A stretch of DNA of 64,000 nt from Hoeflea prorocentri (GTDB taxonomy: Bacteria; Pseudomonadota; Alphaproteobacteria; Rhizobiales; Rhizobiaceae), in contig NZ_JAPJZI010000001.1 of the NCBI RefSeq assembly GCF_027944115.1, forward strand, positions 372,001 to 436,000, written 5' to 3'. Position 1 is the first letter of the stretch. Each line of letters opens with the position of its first letter. Of the stretch, positions 16,893 through 24,897 are shown one piece after another. The translations under genes and the position numbers were made by a program. The notes beneath the pieces were generated by a model. That model was not told the DNA's origin. It did not search any database and saw only the letters and a program-made list of their open reading frames with translations.

Positions 16893-16910
16893 ACATACTA
16901 CCGAGTATGT
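16893..16910. promoter_or_regulatory. inverted repeat, candidate TetR-type operator
   Basis: Arms ACATACT and AGTATGT, 7 bp each with a 4-nt spacer ACCG, about 48 bp before the SDR start. The shape resembles operators bound by TetR-family regulators of acyl-CoA metabolism. No TetR gene is adjacent, so the regulator is unknown. Confidence 0.5.
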
Positions 16911-16957
16911 TGGTTGCTGATAGGCGCCGGTGACAAGGCGCGAATGGGGAGGCTGGT

Positions 16958-17782
16958 TTGAGCTATCTTGACGATCTTTTTTCGGTTGCCGGGAAGACGG
17001 CACTGGTGACAGGCGGTGCGACCGGCATCGGCAAGATGGTGGCAAGTGCGCTTGTCAGGGGCGGCGCACATGTTCTGATCGCCTCGCGCAAGGGCGAGGC
17101 CTGCGAGGCCGTTGCGGCCGAGCTCAACGCCATGAATGCACCGGGATCGGCCGTCGGATTTGCCGGCGATGTCGGGACGGAAGAGGGAGTCGCCGCCCTC
17201 GTCTCCGACGTCAGGGCGCGAACCGATGTGCTTCATATTCTTGTCAACAATGCAGGTGTTACCTGGGGAGAGCCGCTCGAGACCTTTCCACACGCTGCCT
17301 GGCATAAGGTGATGAACATCAATGTTGGTGGGCTGTTCACGCTGACACGCGAACTGCTGCCGCTCCTCGATGCAGGTTCATCGGATGATGATCCTGCCCG
17401 CATCATCAATCTGGGATCTGTCATGGGAACGCAGCCGGTTGCCGAGGGTGCCTATTCCTATTCCGCCTCGAAGGCGGCGGTGCATCATCTGACAAGAATC
17501 CTCGCCAATGAATTTGCAAAGCGCCGGATTACTGTGAATGCATTTGCGCCGGGCCCGTTCCAGAGCAAGATGACTGCCTTTGCCACGGCAAGTGATGAGA
17601 TGGCGCAGAAGGTCGGCAAGGGTGTGCCGCTCGGGCGTATTGGAAGCCCTGACGACATCGCCGGGGCCACCCTTTATCTTTGCAGCAAGGGCGGTTCCTA
17701 TGTTTCCGGTGCCATCCTGCCATTGGACGGTGGCCTTTCTGTCTATAGTTCGATGGGTCTTTTCGCACACGCGCTGGAATAG
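16958..17782 (+). CDS. short-chain dehydrogenase/reductase (RhlG/FabG-like)
   Basis: A 274-residue SDR with the TGGATGIG nucleotide motif near residue 18, NNAG, and a YSASK catalytic motif preceded by a serine in NLGSVMG. The start is TTG 16958, supported by GGGGAGG 5 bp upstream; no better ATG is available. R in ASRKGEA after strand beta-2 suggests NADP(H). It is the first of three rightward genes (SDR, ACAD10/11-type kinase, SDR) that look like one transcription unit behind an inverted-repeat operator. The context suggests hydroxyacyl-CoA or hydroxyacid metabolism; the substrate is not known. Confidence 0.85.
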   Translation: MSYLDDLFSVAGKTALVTGGATGIGKMVASALVRGGAHVLIASRKGEACEAVAAELNAMNAPGSAVGFAGDVGTEEGVAALVSDVRARTDVLHILVNNAGVTWGEPLETFPHAAWHKVMNINVGGLFTLTRELLPLLDAGSSDDDPARIINLGSVMGTQPVAEGAYSYSASKAAVHHLTRILANEFAKRRITVNAFAPGPFQSKMTAFATASDEMAQKVGKGVPLGRIGSPDDIAGATLYLCSKGGSYVSGAILPLDGGLSVYSSMGLFAHALE

Positions 17783-17853
17783 CCCAGTGCCTCGGGGTTG
17801 CGTTGCGTCCCCGAGATCGTCCTGTTTCTCCGGAGTGGGGAGGTGATGCCGCC

Positions 17854-18885
17854 ATGAGCAAGTCCAATGATCTTGATGCAGGGCCCCTTGGCGCCGAGCT
17901 GGAGGCCGGTATCAAAGGCTTTGAGGGGCTGCGGGAGATTTCGAAATTTGACACGGGTCAGTCGAACCCGACCTATCTGCTGAAAGCGGACAGCGGCGCG
18001 TATGTGTTGCGTGCAAAGCCGCACGGCCAGTTGCTGAAGTCGGCTCATCAGGTCGATCGTGAATTCCGCGTCATGCAGGCCCTTAGCGGCAGCAATGTGC
18101 CGGTGCCGCAGATGCTTTATCTCTCAAAGGAAGACTCGTCCATCGGCCGTATGTTCTTCGTGATGAGCTATCTGGAGGGGCGTATTTTCTGGCAACCGGA
18201 TTTGCCGGAATGCGACAGGGATGAACGCGGCCCGATTTACGATGCTATGAATGCTGCACTGGCGGCGCTGCACGATGTTGACCCGTCGGCTGTCGGTCTT
18301 GGAGATTTTGGCAAGCCCGGAAGCTATTTCGAACGCCAGCTCAGCCGCTGGAGCAAACAGTACAAGGCGAGCGAAACACAGCCGAACCGCGATATGGACG
18401 CGCTGATCCTCTGGCTGGAAAAGCACCTGCCGGCGGATGACGGGCAGGTCTCGCTGGTTCATGGCGACTACCGCATCGACAACATGATCTTTGCTCAGGA
18501 CAAGCCCGAGATCCTTGCGGTGCTTGACTGGGAACTGTCGACCCTTGGCCATCCGCTTGCCGATCTCGCCTATCAGTGCATGCAGTGGCGGCTACCGCAC
18601 AATACCGGTTTTCGCGGTCTTGGCGGTCTTGATCGCAAGGCCCTGGGGCTTCCGAGCGAAGAAGACTATGTCGCCGCCTATTGCCGGCGCAGGCAGATTG
18701 AGCGGATCGAACACTGGTCGTTCTATCTGGCGTTTTCCTTTTTCCGGCTGGCGGCGATCCTTCAGGGGGTTTTGAAGCGGGCGCTGGACGGTAACGCGTC
18801 CAATCCGAAAAGGGCCAAGGAAATGGGTGTGGCTGTGCCTGTGCTGGCGGCCATGGCGATGCAGCTGACGAGGGAGGAGGCCTGA
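17854..18885 (+). CDS. phosphotransferase of ACAD10/11 N-terminal (LvaA-like) type
   Basis: A 343-residue APH-fold kinase. The catalytic loop LVHGDYRIDN and the Mg site VLDWELSTLGHPLADLAY are exactly the pattern of the kinase domain of human ACAD10/ACAD11 and of bacterial LvaA, which phosphorylate 4-hydroxyacyl-CoAs so that they can enter beta-oxidation. The start at 17854 follows GGGGAGGTGAT; the longer frame to 17803 is unsupported. It lies between two SDR genes, 1 bp before the second. No acyl-CoA dehydrogenase partner is adjacent, so the pathway would have to use one from elsewhere. Confidence 0.86.
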   Translation: MSKSNDLDAGPLGAELEAGIKGFEGLREISKFDTGQSNPTYLLKADSGAYVLRAKPHGQLLKSAHQVDREFRVMQALSGSNVPVPQMLYLSKEDSSIGRMFFVMSYLEGRIFWQPDLPECDRDERGPIYDAMNAALAALHDVDPSAVGLGDFGKPGSYFERQLSRWSKQYKASETQPNRDMDALILWLEKHLPADDGQVSLVHGDYRIDNMIFAQDKPEILAVLDWELSTLGHPLADLAYQCMQWRLPHNTGFRGLGGLDRKALGLPSEEDYVAAYCRRRQIERIEHWSFYLAFSFFRLAAILQGVLKRALDGNASNPKRAKEMGVAVPVLAAMAMQLTREEA

Positions 18886-18886
18886 A

Positions 18887-19681
18887 ATGGCGGGTCTGTT
18901 TGAAGGTGCAACGGTTCTGATTACCGGCGCTTCCGGGGGGTTTGGAAGCGGGGCCGCCCGGCGTTACGCCTCGGAAGGGGCGCGGCTGGTCCTGTCGGAT
19001 TACGACGAAGGGCGGCTTGAGGCCATTGCCGGCGAAGTCTCGGATGCTTGTGGCTGCGAGGTGGCGATGCTGGCCGGTGATGTGGCCGAGGAAAGCCTGT
19101 CGGAGAAGCTTGTGGCCCTCGCCGTCGAGCGTTTCGGCCGCCTTGACGTTGCCGTCAACAATGCCGGTATCGCCCAGGACGCCTTTGAGAAACTCCCCAA
19201 GACGTCTTCTCGGGAGGCGCGCCGTATTCTCGATGTTGATCTCCTCGGCATGTTCTTCGCGCTCAAACACCAGCTTCCGGTCATGGAGCGTCAGTTTCGC
19301 AGTGGCGGAAAGGGAGGCTCGATCGTCAACGTTGCGTCCGTCGCCGGAGTAACCGGCGCATCGGGCCTTGCCGTCTATGCGGCGGCCAAGCACGGCGTTG
19401 TCGGTCTGACCCGCTCAACCGCTCAGGAATATGCGCGTCTGGGCATTCGTATCAATGCGGTCTGCCCTTCCTTTGCACGCACGCCCATGGCGACCGACAT
19501 GCTGAATGTCGAGGTTCGCGGGCGCGTGGTGACCGAGGAGCAACTTGTGCGCGGAATACCGATGGGCCGGCTGGCGGAGGTCGAGGAGGTCGTGGAGGCG
19601 TTTGTTTTTGCGTCTTCACCGAAGAACTCGTTCATGACCGGTCAGACCATCCATGTCGACGGTGGTCTGACCGGCTATTGA
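18887..19681 (+). CDS. short-chain dehydrogenase/reductase
   Basis: A 264-residue classical SDR: TGASGGFG near residue 13, DYDE after beta-2 (NAD+ preference), NNAGIA, a serine in VASVAG and the catalytic YAAAKHG. It starts 1 bp after the kinase stop with GGGAGGAGG as ribosome-binding site, so it is cotranscribed and probably translationally coupled. Likely an oxidoreductase for a hydroxyacyl-CoA or related alcohol in the same route as the kinase. Its stop codon directly abuts the stop of the convergent nucleoside hydrolase gene. Confidence 0.86.
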   Translation: MAGLFEGATVLITGASGGFGSGAARRYASEGARLVLSDYDEGRLEAIAGEVSDACGCEVAMLAGDVAEESLSEKLVALAVERFGRLDVAVNNAGIAQDAFEKLPKTSSREARRILDVDLLGMFFALKHQLPVMERQFRSGGKGGSIVNVASVAGVTGASGLAVYAAAKHGVVGLTRSTAQEYARLGIRINAVCPSFARTPMATDMLNVEVRGRVVTEEQLVRGIPMGRLAEVEEVVEAFVFASSPKNSFMTGQTIHVDGGLTGY

Positions 19682-20647
19682 TCAATCGCCGATTTCGGCG
19701 GGCCTGCCGGCGATCGTATCGAAATAGTGAGCGGCAAAGAACCGGACATCGATATCGAGCAGGGCTGTGTGCTGTGGCCGCTGCTGCCAGCTCGGATCAA
19801 CCGTCGGTTTGCCTGTCGGATTGAAGATGGTCTGTCCGATACCCGGGCCATCGGTGGCGGCGGCGATTGCGCCGCGCTTTTGTTTGTAAACGCCCGGAAT
19901 GGTCAGATAGGCCAAAGCCATGACATCATGGGGGATACAGCCGTTGAGGCCGGAATGGCTGCGGTAGAAGCGGGCGTAGAAGCGAGCCATGTCCGACAGC
20001 AGCTTGCCGACCTTCGGATTGGCATCTTCAAGATCGGCGAAGAAATGCGGCGACAGGACAACCTTGGTCGTCACATCGAGCGGTGACAGGACAACGGGCC
20101 AGGACGCGGCGAAAACCTTTTCGGCGGCATGCGGATCGTTCCAGATATTCGCTTCGGCAACCGGCGACACATTGCCGGGAATATAGACTGCGCCGCCCAT
20201 GATCGACACGGATTTGACGCGTGATGCGATGGTCGGATCGATGTCGAGCGCCCGCGCCAGATTGGTCAACGGGCCAATGGCGCAGATGTCGATTTCGCCG
20301 GGCATTTCCCGCGTCTTTTGCACCAGATATTCTGCGGCTGATTGAGAAACGGCTGAGTTGGCGGATTTCGGCACCTCGACATTGCCAAGCCCATTGCGGC
20401 CATGGACAAAATAGCTGTGCGGTCTGGGCTCCATGACGAGCGGACGGGTTTGGCCCTGTGCGACATCGCATTCATGGCCGAAGCAGTCGAGAAGGGCGAG
20501 GGCATTCTCCGTCGCCTCGGAGACTGACACATTGCCGAAGATTGTCGTCAGGGCGATGAGATCGATATCGGGATGGGCGATCGCATATGCGATGGCCATG
20601 GCATCGTCGATGCCCGGATCCGTATCGATGATGACCTTGTGTTTCAT
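19682..20647 (-). CDS. inosine/uridine-preferring nucleoside hydrolase
   Basis: A 321-residue enzyme that hydrolyses the N-glycosidic bond of ribonucleosides using a Ca2+ held by aspartates. The N-terminal DTDPGIDDA motif and the central SIMGGAVYIPGNVSPVAEANIW region with DPHAA are diagnostic. The ATG at 20647 is chosen because AAGAAGGA is correctly spaced; an in-frame TTG two codons upstream is too close. Specificity within the family cannot be read. It is a single leftward gene, tail to tail with the SDR with no gap. Confidence 0.92.
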   Translation of the reverse strand: MKHKVIIDTDPGIDDAMAIAYAIAHPDIDLIALTTIFGNVSVSEATENALALLDCFGHECDVAQGQTRPLVMEPRPHSYFVHGRNGLGNVEVPKSANSAVSQSAAEYLVQKTREMPGEIDICAIGPLTNLARALDIDPTIASRVKSVSIMGGAVYIPGNVSPVAEANIWNDPHAAEKVFAASWPVVLSPLDVTTKVVLSPHFFADLEDANPKVGKLLSDMARFYARFYRSHSGLNGCIPHDVMALAYLTIPGVYKQKRGAIAAATDGPGIGQTIFNPTGKPTVDPSWQQRPQHTALLDIDVRFFAAHYFDTIAGRPAEIGD

Positions 20648-20745
20648 TGTCAATCCTTCTTCTTGTCGGTCATACGGGAAGTCGCGGACCGTGAAATAAT
20701 CGGTGCAATGAAGTCAAGTGAAATCGCGTTTCGGTTTATGTTGTG

Positions 20746-21825
20746 TCAGGCAAAACGGGACGGCCGGCAGATGTCGAGCAGCGGCTCTTCCCCGGCTTCG
20801 AGGAGTTCATATTCAGCGAACCGGCCTATGGCTGGGGCCAATGTCATGCCCGAATGCGTGACCGCCAGATAGAGCCCGGCGACCTGTTGAGAGAACCCGA
20901 TGATCGGCAGGCCGTCCTGCGGGATCGGCCGCCAGCCGACGCCAACGCTTCTGAATTGGATTGCGTCGGAACCCGCAATGTTTTCCCGGATCTTGGCAAG
21001 CACGGTATCTGCCACCGCGAGGGGGCCGTTTTCATCCAGGTTGCCGGCATATTCCGCGGCGGCGGCGATCGTGTTTTGCGAAACCTGCCGGATTTCAAAT
21101 TGCGGACTGACGATGACGCTGTTGATCAGGGCGGAAGGCGCCGAGAACTGTGCAAGTACAGCCGGCGAGGCTTCGACCGGAACCGGAATGCCAAACGGGG
21201 CGCACAATTCTGCGCTGGCTGCTCCCGCAGCCATGACAACGGCGTCTGCTTCAAGTATTTCGTCCGCCAATCGCACACCGGCGAGGCGACCGCTTCTTTC
21301 GATCAAGGCTTCGACCTTTGCAGGCATGCGAATGCCTGCACCGGCAGCGGCTGCATGTTTCAGCAGGAGCTGGGTTGCCTCAACGGGCTCTATGACCCCT
21401 TCGCCAGGTGCAAATGCCGCCAGTTCGGGCACAGTTTGCAAATTTGGTTCAAGCCGTGCGATCTCTTCCCGCTCAACGATCCTGATGTCGAGGCCGGCTT
21501 CTGTCTGCTCGCTCACACGTTTGTTCACGCTTGCCGCATCGCCGCGCCAGATAAGCGTACCGTTCCATTTCAACGGCAATGCGCCTGCGAACTCGTCCTG
21601 CAGACGCCGGTATTCTTCCAGCGCGCGCTGCCGCAGGCGAATATAGGCCTTGTTGCGCGTGCTTGAGGCGTTGAGCCACGAAAAGGACTGACCGGTTGCA
21701 CCGCCGGCTGCGTTGCCGCGGTCAATAACGGTCACCGTCGCACCACGCCGGGCAAGGTGATAGGCGATTGACGCGCCGATGATACCGGCGCCGATAATCA
21801 CGATCTTCTTGTTCGCGGAACTCAT
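20746..21825 (-). CDS. FAD-dependent oxidoreductase of the DAO/glycine oxidase family
   Basis: A 359-residue protein with an N-terminal FAD-binding dinucleotide fold (IIGAGIIGASIAYHLARRG, ending in a VIDRG acidic strand) and a GATGQSFSWLN segment that contacts the flavin in DAO-family oxidases. The C-terminal AVTHSGMTLAP is the second flavin motif. The family oxidises amino acids, sarcosine and related amines. The gene starts 12 bp after an ArsR-type regulator gene with a persulfide-sensor cysteine pair, so it is probably that regulator's target. No membrane anchor is seen. Confidence 0.88.
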   Translation of the reverse strand: MSSANKKIVIIGAGIIGASIAYHLARRGATVTVIDRGNAAGGATGQSFSWLNASSTRNKAYIRLRQRALEEYRRLQDEFAGALPLKWNGTLIWRGDAASVNKRVSEQTEAGLDIRIVEREEIARLEPNLQTVPELAAFAPGEGVIEPVEATQLLLKHAAAAGAGIRMPAKVEALIERSGRLAGVRLADEILEADAVVMAAGAASAELCAPFGIPVPVEASPAVLAQFSAPSALINSVIVSPQFEIRQVSQNTIAAAAEYAGNLDENGPLAVADTVLAKIRENIAGSDAIQFRSVGVGWRPIPQDGLPIIGFSQQVAGLYLAVTHSGMTLAPAIGRFAEYELLEAGEEPLLDICRPSRFA

Positions 21826-21837
21826 TTTCGCGAGCGG

Positions 21838-22170
21838 TCAGTCTTTGGTCGGCGGTTCGCAATAAAGCCCGTAAAGAGTTTCCAGAACCGCCTGGACCTC
21901 GTGGGACGCAAGGGAATAGTAGATGGTCTGTGCGTCGCGCCGCGTCTTGACGAGTTTGAGAGCGCGCAGTTTTGCAAGATGTTGCGACAGCGCCGACTGG
22001 CTCAGATCGACGGTTGTTGCAAGTGCACCGACGGCCATCTCGCCGCCGACCAGATTACAAAGAATAAGCAGGCGTTTTGGATTGGCCATAGCGGCCAGAA
22101 GCTGCGAGGCCTGCTCCGCATTTCCAGCCAAATCAGCTTGGACGGCCTTGTCTTCAACAAGTGACGACAT
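21838..22170 (-). CDS. ArsR-family repressor with BigR/SqrR-like cysteine pair
   Basis: A 110-residue winged-helix repressor with the recognition region LSQSALSQHLAKLRALKLVKTRRD. Cysteines are C38 and C104, exactly 66 residues apart, as are the redox pair of BigR and of SqrR, which form a disulfide or tetrasulfide on contact with persulfide and release DNA. No metal-binding CxC motif of the arsenic or cadmium sensors is present. It probably autoregulates through the palindrome at 22205-22218 and controls the cotranscribed FAD oxidoreductase. The sulfur-sensing assignment is inference from cysteine spacing. Confidence 0.82.
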   Translation of the reverse strand: MSSLVEDKAVQADLAGNAEQASQLLAAMANPKRLLILCNLVGGEMAVGALATTVDLSQSALSQHLAKLRALKLVKTRRDAQTIYYSLASHEVQAVLETLYGLYCEPPTKD

Positions 22171-22204
22171 GATGCTTCAGGATTTCCTTTGTTGGTTCCT
22201 ACCC

Positions 22205-22218
22205 TGCTTATATAAGCA
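22205..22218. promoter_or_regulatory. perfect 14-bp palindrome, probable ArsR-type operator
   Basis: TGCTTATATAAGCA, a perfect AT-rich palindrome in the 62-bp gap upstream of the ArsR-type gene. Its TATA core could also overlap the promoter, which would let the repressor block RNA polymerase directly. Confidence 0.65.
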
Positions 22219-22232
22219 TATTCGAAAATAAT

Positions 22233-22994
22233 CTATCCCTGACGCTCCCTGGCGGTTTTTGCCAGGGCGGCAAGCGCGCCCGCAAGCTTGCCGGCGTCAT
22301 CAAGCTGGGTTTCAAATTCTATGCGCCGGAGCCGATCCCCGCTCGCCAGTTCGAAACCGGCTGCATCGATGCCGCTGATGCGCCATTTGCCGGTTTTTTC
22401 GCCGGCCAGTACCCGGGCATAGACCATGACCGCATCGGCGTGGTCGTCATTCATATGGGCGATGGCGCTTTCTTCCAGCGCGGCAAGTTCGTCTGCCGCG
22501 GGAGAGTGAACCAGGAAATCGGCCGGTGTGAGGTGGTAAGCTTTTCCAAAGCCGCCATTGAGACTTGCGGATACTGGGTTCAACCGGAAGAAGGCGAAAT
22601 CGCCGAAATCGGCATAGAGCGCGGCCTTGGGATGACGCCTGAGAAAGCGGGCGCGCACGCGAATGTGTCCGGCCGATTGCCGTTCGATGCGCTCGGCTTC
22701 GCACTGAAGCGTGATGCGGGGGTGCGCAAGCGGATCACCCTTTCCCGGCTCCCCCAGCAGGAGCGAGACATGCGGATCGTTGGTCAGGCCAGATGTATGT
22801 TCGGACAGGGCCGAGACGAGAATGACGGGTGCACGGTCGATGTCGTTTGCGACTGCCGTGCGGCTGGCGAAGGGATAGCCCGAGCCGGGGAGCAGAACCG
22901 CGAGGGATCCGTGGCGGGAAGAGCTGATGAGATCGCGGGCGAGCGCGCGCGCCTCCTCATTTGTCTCCAGGACCTTGCTGTTCTTCTCTGCCAT
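22233..22994 (-). CDS. HugZ-like pyridoxamine-phosphate-oxidase-fold protein with DUF2470
   Basis: A 253-residue protein with an N-terminal split-barrel FMN/heme-binding domain (about 15-160; SSSRHGSLAVL to FGDFAFFRLNP) and a C-terminal DUF2470 domain (about 170-250; AIAHMNDDHADAVMVYA). This architecture is found in HugZ/HutZ heme-degrading or heme-handling proteins, but the C-terminal heme-ligand motif of true HugZ is not obvious, so general flavin or heme use is as far as I go. It lies 14 bp after a CoA-transferase gene in an HSD10-like/CoA-transferase operon. Confidence 0.82.
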   Translation of the reverse strand: MAEKNSKVLETNEEARALARDLISSSRHGSLAVLLPGSGYPFASRTAVANDIDRAPVILVSALSEHTSGLTNDPHVSLLLGEPGKGDPLAHPRITLQCEAERIERQSAGHIRVRARFLRRHPKAALYADFGDFAFFRLNPVSASLNGGFGKAYHLTPADFLVHSPAADELAALEESAIAHMNDDHADAVMVYARVLAGEKTGKWRISGIDAAGFELASGDRLRRIEFETQLDDAGKLAGALAALAKTARERQG

Positions 22995-23008
22995 GTCGAC
23001 GGTCGCTT

Positions 23009-24040
23009 CTAGTTCGATGAAAATTTCGGTGCGATACCCGGCATGATATGGCCAGAAACTGTGTCAAAGCTCTGTCGGCTGATATTGTGCGGATGGTTTG
23101 CCGCCTCTTGCGGCGTCAGAACAGGTGAAACGCAGGCATCTGTTCCGTCAAAATGTGCAGCCCATTCGTCGCGCGGGCGGGTGAGAAAGACCTCAGCAAT
23201 CAGCGCGCGCAACTCCGGCCAGCCCTTGCGGTCGTATTGACGTTCCTTCCAGGCTGCATCAAGGCCTAGCCTATCGACCAGTTCGGCGAAGAATTGGGGC
23301 TCCAGAGGGGCGATCGCGACATAGCGCGCGTCTGATGTCCTGTAGGTGTCATAGAACGGGCAACCGGTGTCGAGCAGGTTTTCTCCCCGTTTATCGCCGT
23401 CCCACACTCCCGAGGCCATGAAGGAGAAAATCGGCGAGGCCAACATGGCTGAGCCTTCGACCATGGCCGTGTCGAGAACCTGGCCTTGTCCGGTCTGGCC
23501 GCGGGCAAAGAGTGCGGCAAGGACGCCCATGATGAGCACCATTGTGCCGCCGCCATAGTCGCCGACCAGATTGAGCGGCGGAACCGGGGCCTCGCCCTTG
23601 CGGCCGATCATGGAAAGGACGCCGGACAGAGCGATGTAGTTGAGATCATGGCCAGCCATGGCAGACATTGGACCGTCCTGTCCGAAGCCGGTCATGCGGG
23701 CATAAATCAGGCGCGGGTTGGCCTCCATCATGCTGTCGGGGCCCAGGCCAAGCCGTTCCATGACACCGGGCCGGAAACCCTCGATTAGCACATCGGCTTC
23801 GCGGATCAGCGAAACCGCCTCGGCATGTTCGTCGGCGGATTTCAGATCAAGCTGCACTATTCGGCGATAGAGCAGGTCGCAGTTGGTTTGCGGATCGAGC
23901 GGCAAGAACAGCGGAGCGCGGCCCTTGCCTTCGATACGCGTGACGTGCGCTCCAAGGCCCGCCAACAGGTAGCAGGCAAAAGGAGCCGGGCCGAGGCCCG
24001 CCATCTCAACGATTTTCAGACCGATGAGCGGCTTGGTCAT
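23009..24040 (-). CDS. CaiB/BaiF-family protein, alpha-methylacyl-CoA racemase-like
   Basis: A 343-residue family III CoA-transferase fold protein. The motif GFGQDGPMSAMAGHDLNYIALSG contains the His and Asp positions that act as bases in alpha-methylacyl-CoA racemase, and the overall length fits the racemase subgroup (about 360) better than formyl-CoA transferases (about 425). It begins 6 bp after the HSD10-like SDR gene. Both enzymes act on 2-methyl-branched acyl-CoAs in other organisms, so a role in branched-chain acyl-CoA breakdown is inferred. Confidence 0.86.
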   Translation of the reverse strand: MTKPLIGLKIVEMAGLGPAPFACYLLAGLGAHVTRIEGKGRAPLFLPLDPQTNCDLLYRRIVQLDLKSADEHAEAVSLIREADVLIEGFRPGVMERLGLGPDSMMEANPRLIYARMTGFGQDGPMSAMAGHDLNYIALSGVLSMIGRKGEAPVPPLNLVGDYGGGTMVLIMGVLAALFARGQTGQGQVLDTAMVEGSAMLASPIFSFMASGVWDGDKRGENLLDTGCPFYDTYRTSDARYVAIAPLEPQFFAELVDRLGLDAAWKERQYDRKGWPELRALIAEVFLTRPRDEWAAHFDGTDACVSPVLTPQEAANHPHNISRQSFDTVSGHIMPGIAPKFSSN

Positions 24041-24046
24041 CGGGCC

Positions 24047-24808
24047 TTACTTCGGCGCCAGGCGAATGGCCCCATCAAGGCGGATCGTCTCGCCGTTCAA
24101 CATGGTGTTGTCGACGATATGCATGACGAGGGCCGCAAAATCCTCGGGCGTGCCCAGCCGCGACGGATAGGGCACTGAGGCAGCGAGGCTGTCCTGCACT
24201 TCCTGCGGCATGCCCATCAGCATCGGCGTGCCGAAGATGCCGGGAGCAATTGTCATGACGCGGATACCGAAACGGGCAAGCTCGCGCGCCGCCGGCAATG
24301 CCATCGAGTGAATTCCGCCCTTTGAGGCGGCATAGGCGGCCTGTCCGATCTGCCCGTCAAATGCGGCGACGGATGCCGTTGAAATAACGACGGCGCGCTC
24401 ATTGTCGTCCATCGGCTCCAGTTTCGATGCCCGATCGGCAACCAGCCGCAGCAGGTTGAATGAGCCGATCAGATTGACATTGATGACTCGGGAAAAAAGT
24501 TCCAGGTCGTGGGGGCCTTCGCGTCCGACGATGCGGCTGGCATTGGCAATGCCGGCGCAATTGACGAGGATGCGGGCATCGCCGTGTGCCTTGGCGGCGG
24601 CGGCAACGGCCTCTTCGGCTGCGCTGGCGCTGGCAACGTCGCAGGCGATTGCCAGACCGCCAATCTCATCGGCGACCGATTTTGCCTGTTCCTCGTTGAT
24701 GTCGAGCACGGCCACCTTGGCGCCTGCTGCAGCCAGTGTCCTTGCCGTTCCTGCTCCCAGGCCGGATCCTCCGCCGGTTACGATTGCAGCCTGTCCGTTG
24801 ACCTTCAT
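24047..24808 (-). CDS. 3-hydroxyacyl-CoA dehydrogenase type 2 (HSD17B10-like SDR)
   Basis: A 253-residue SDR whose C-terminus (PYPSRLGTPEDFAALV, then LNGETIRLDGAIRLAPK) is the hallmark of 17-beta-HSD type 10, which oxidises 3-hydroxy-2-methylbutyryl-CoA in isoleucine breakdown. The nucleotide motif TGGGSGLG is near residue 12, and a serine plus YAASKGG complete the active site. The start is ATG 24808: the GGAGG ribosome-binding site is just upstream, inside the longer open frame. It is the first gene of the operon with the racemase-like and HugZ-like genes. Confidence 0.88.
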   Translation of the reverse strand: MKVNGQAAIVTGGGSGLGAGTARTLAAAGAKVAVLDINEEQAKSVADEIGGLAIACDVASASAAEEAVAAAAKAHGDARILVNCAGIANASRIVGREGPHDLELFSRVINVNLIGSFNLLRLVADRASKLEPMDDNERAVVISTASVAAFDGQIGQAAYAASKGGIHSMALPAARELARFGIRVMTIAPGIFGTPMLMGMPQEVQDSLAASVPYPSRLGTPEDFAALVMHIVDNTMLNGETIRLDGAIRLAPK

Positions 24809-24840
24809 GAAAACCTCCAAAACGAAAGAACATCAACAAT

Positions 24841-24860
24841 CCCGGCCATAAAGTGCCGGG
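24841..24860 (-). terminator. stem-loop downstream of choV
   Basis: Arms CCCGGC and GCCGGG with an 8-nt loop, about 40 bp after the choV stop on the leftward strand. The following bases are T-rich but not a clean T-run, so it is a weak terminator candidate that may insulate choXWV from the next operon. Confidence 0.4.
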
Positions 24861-24897
24861 CTTTCGGCGAGCGCCCTAACGAGCGTTCGAATTTCCG

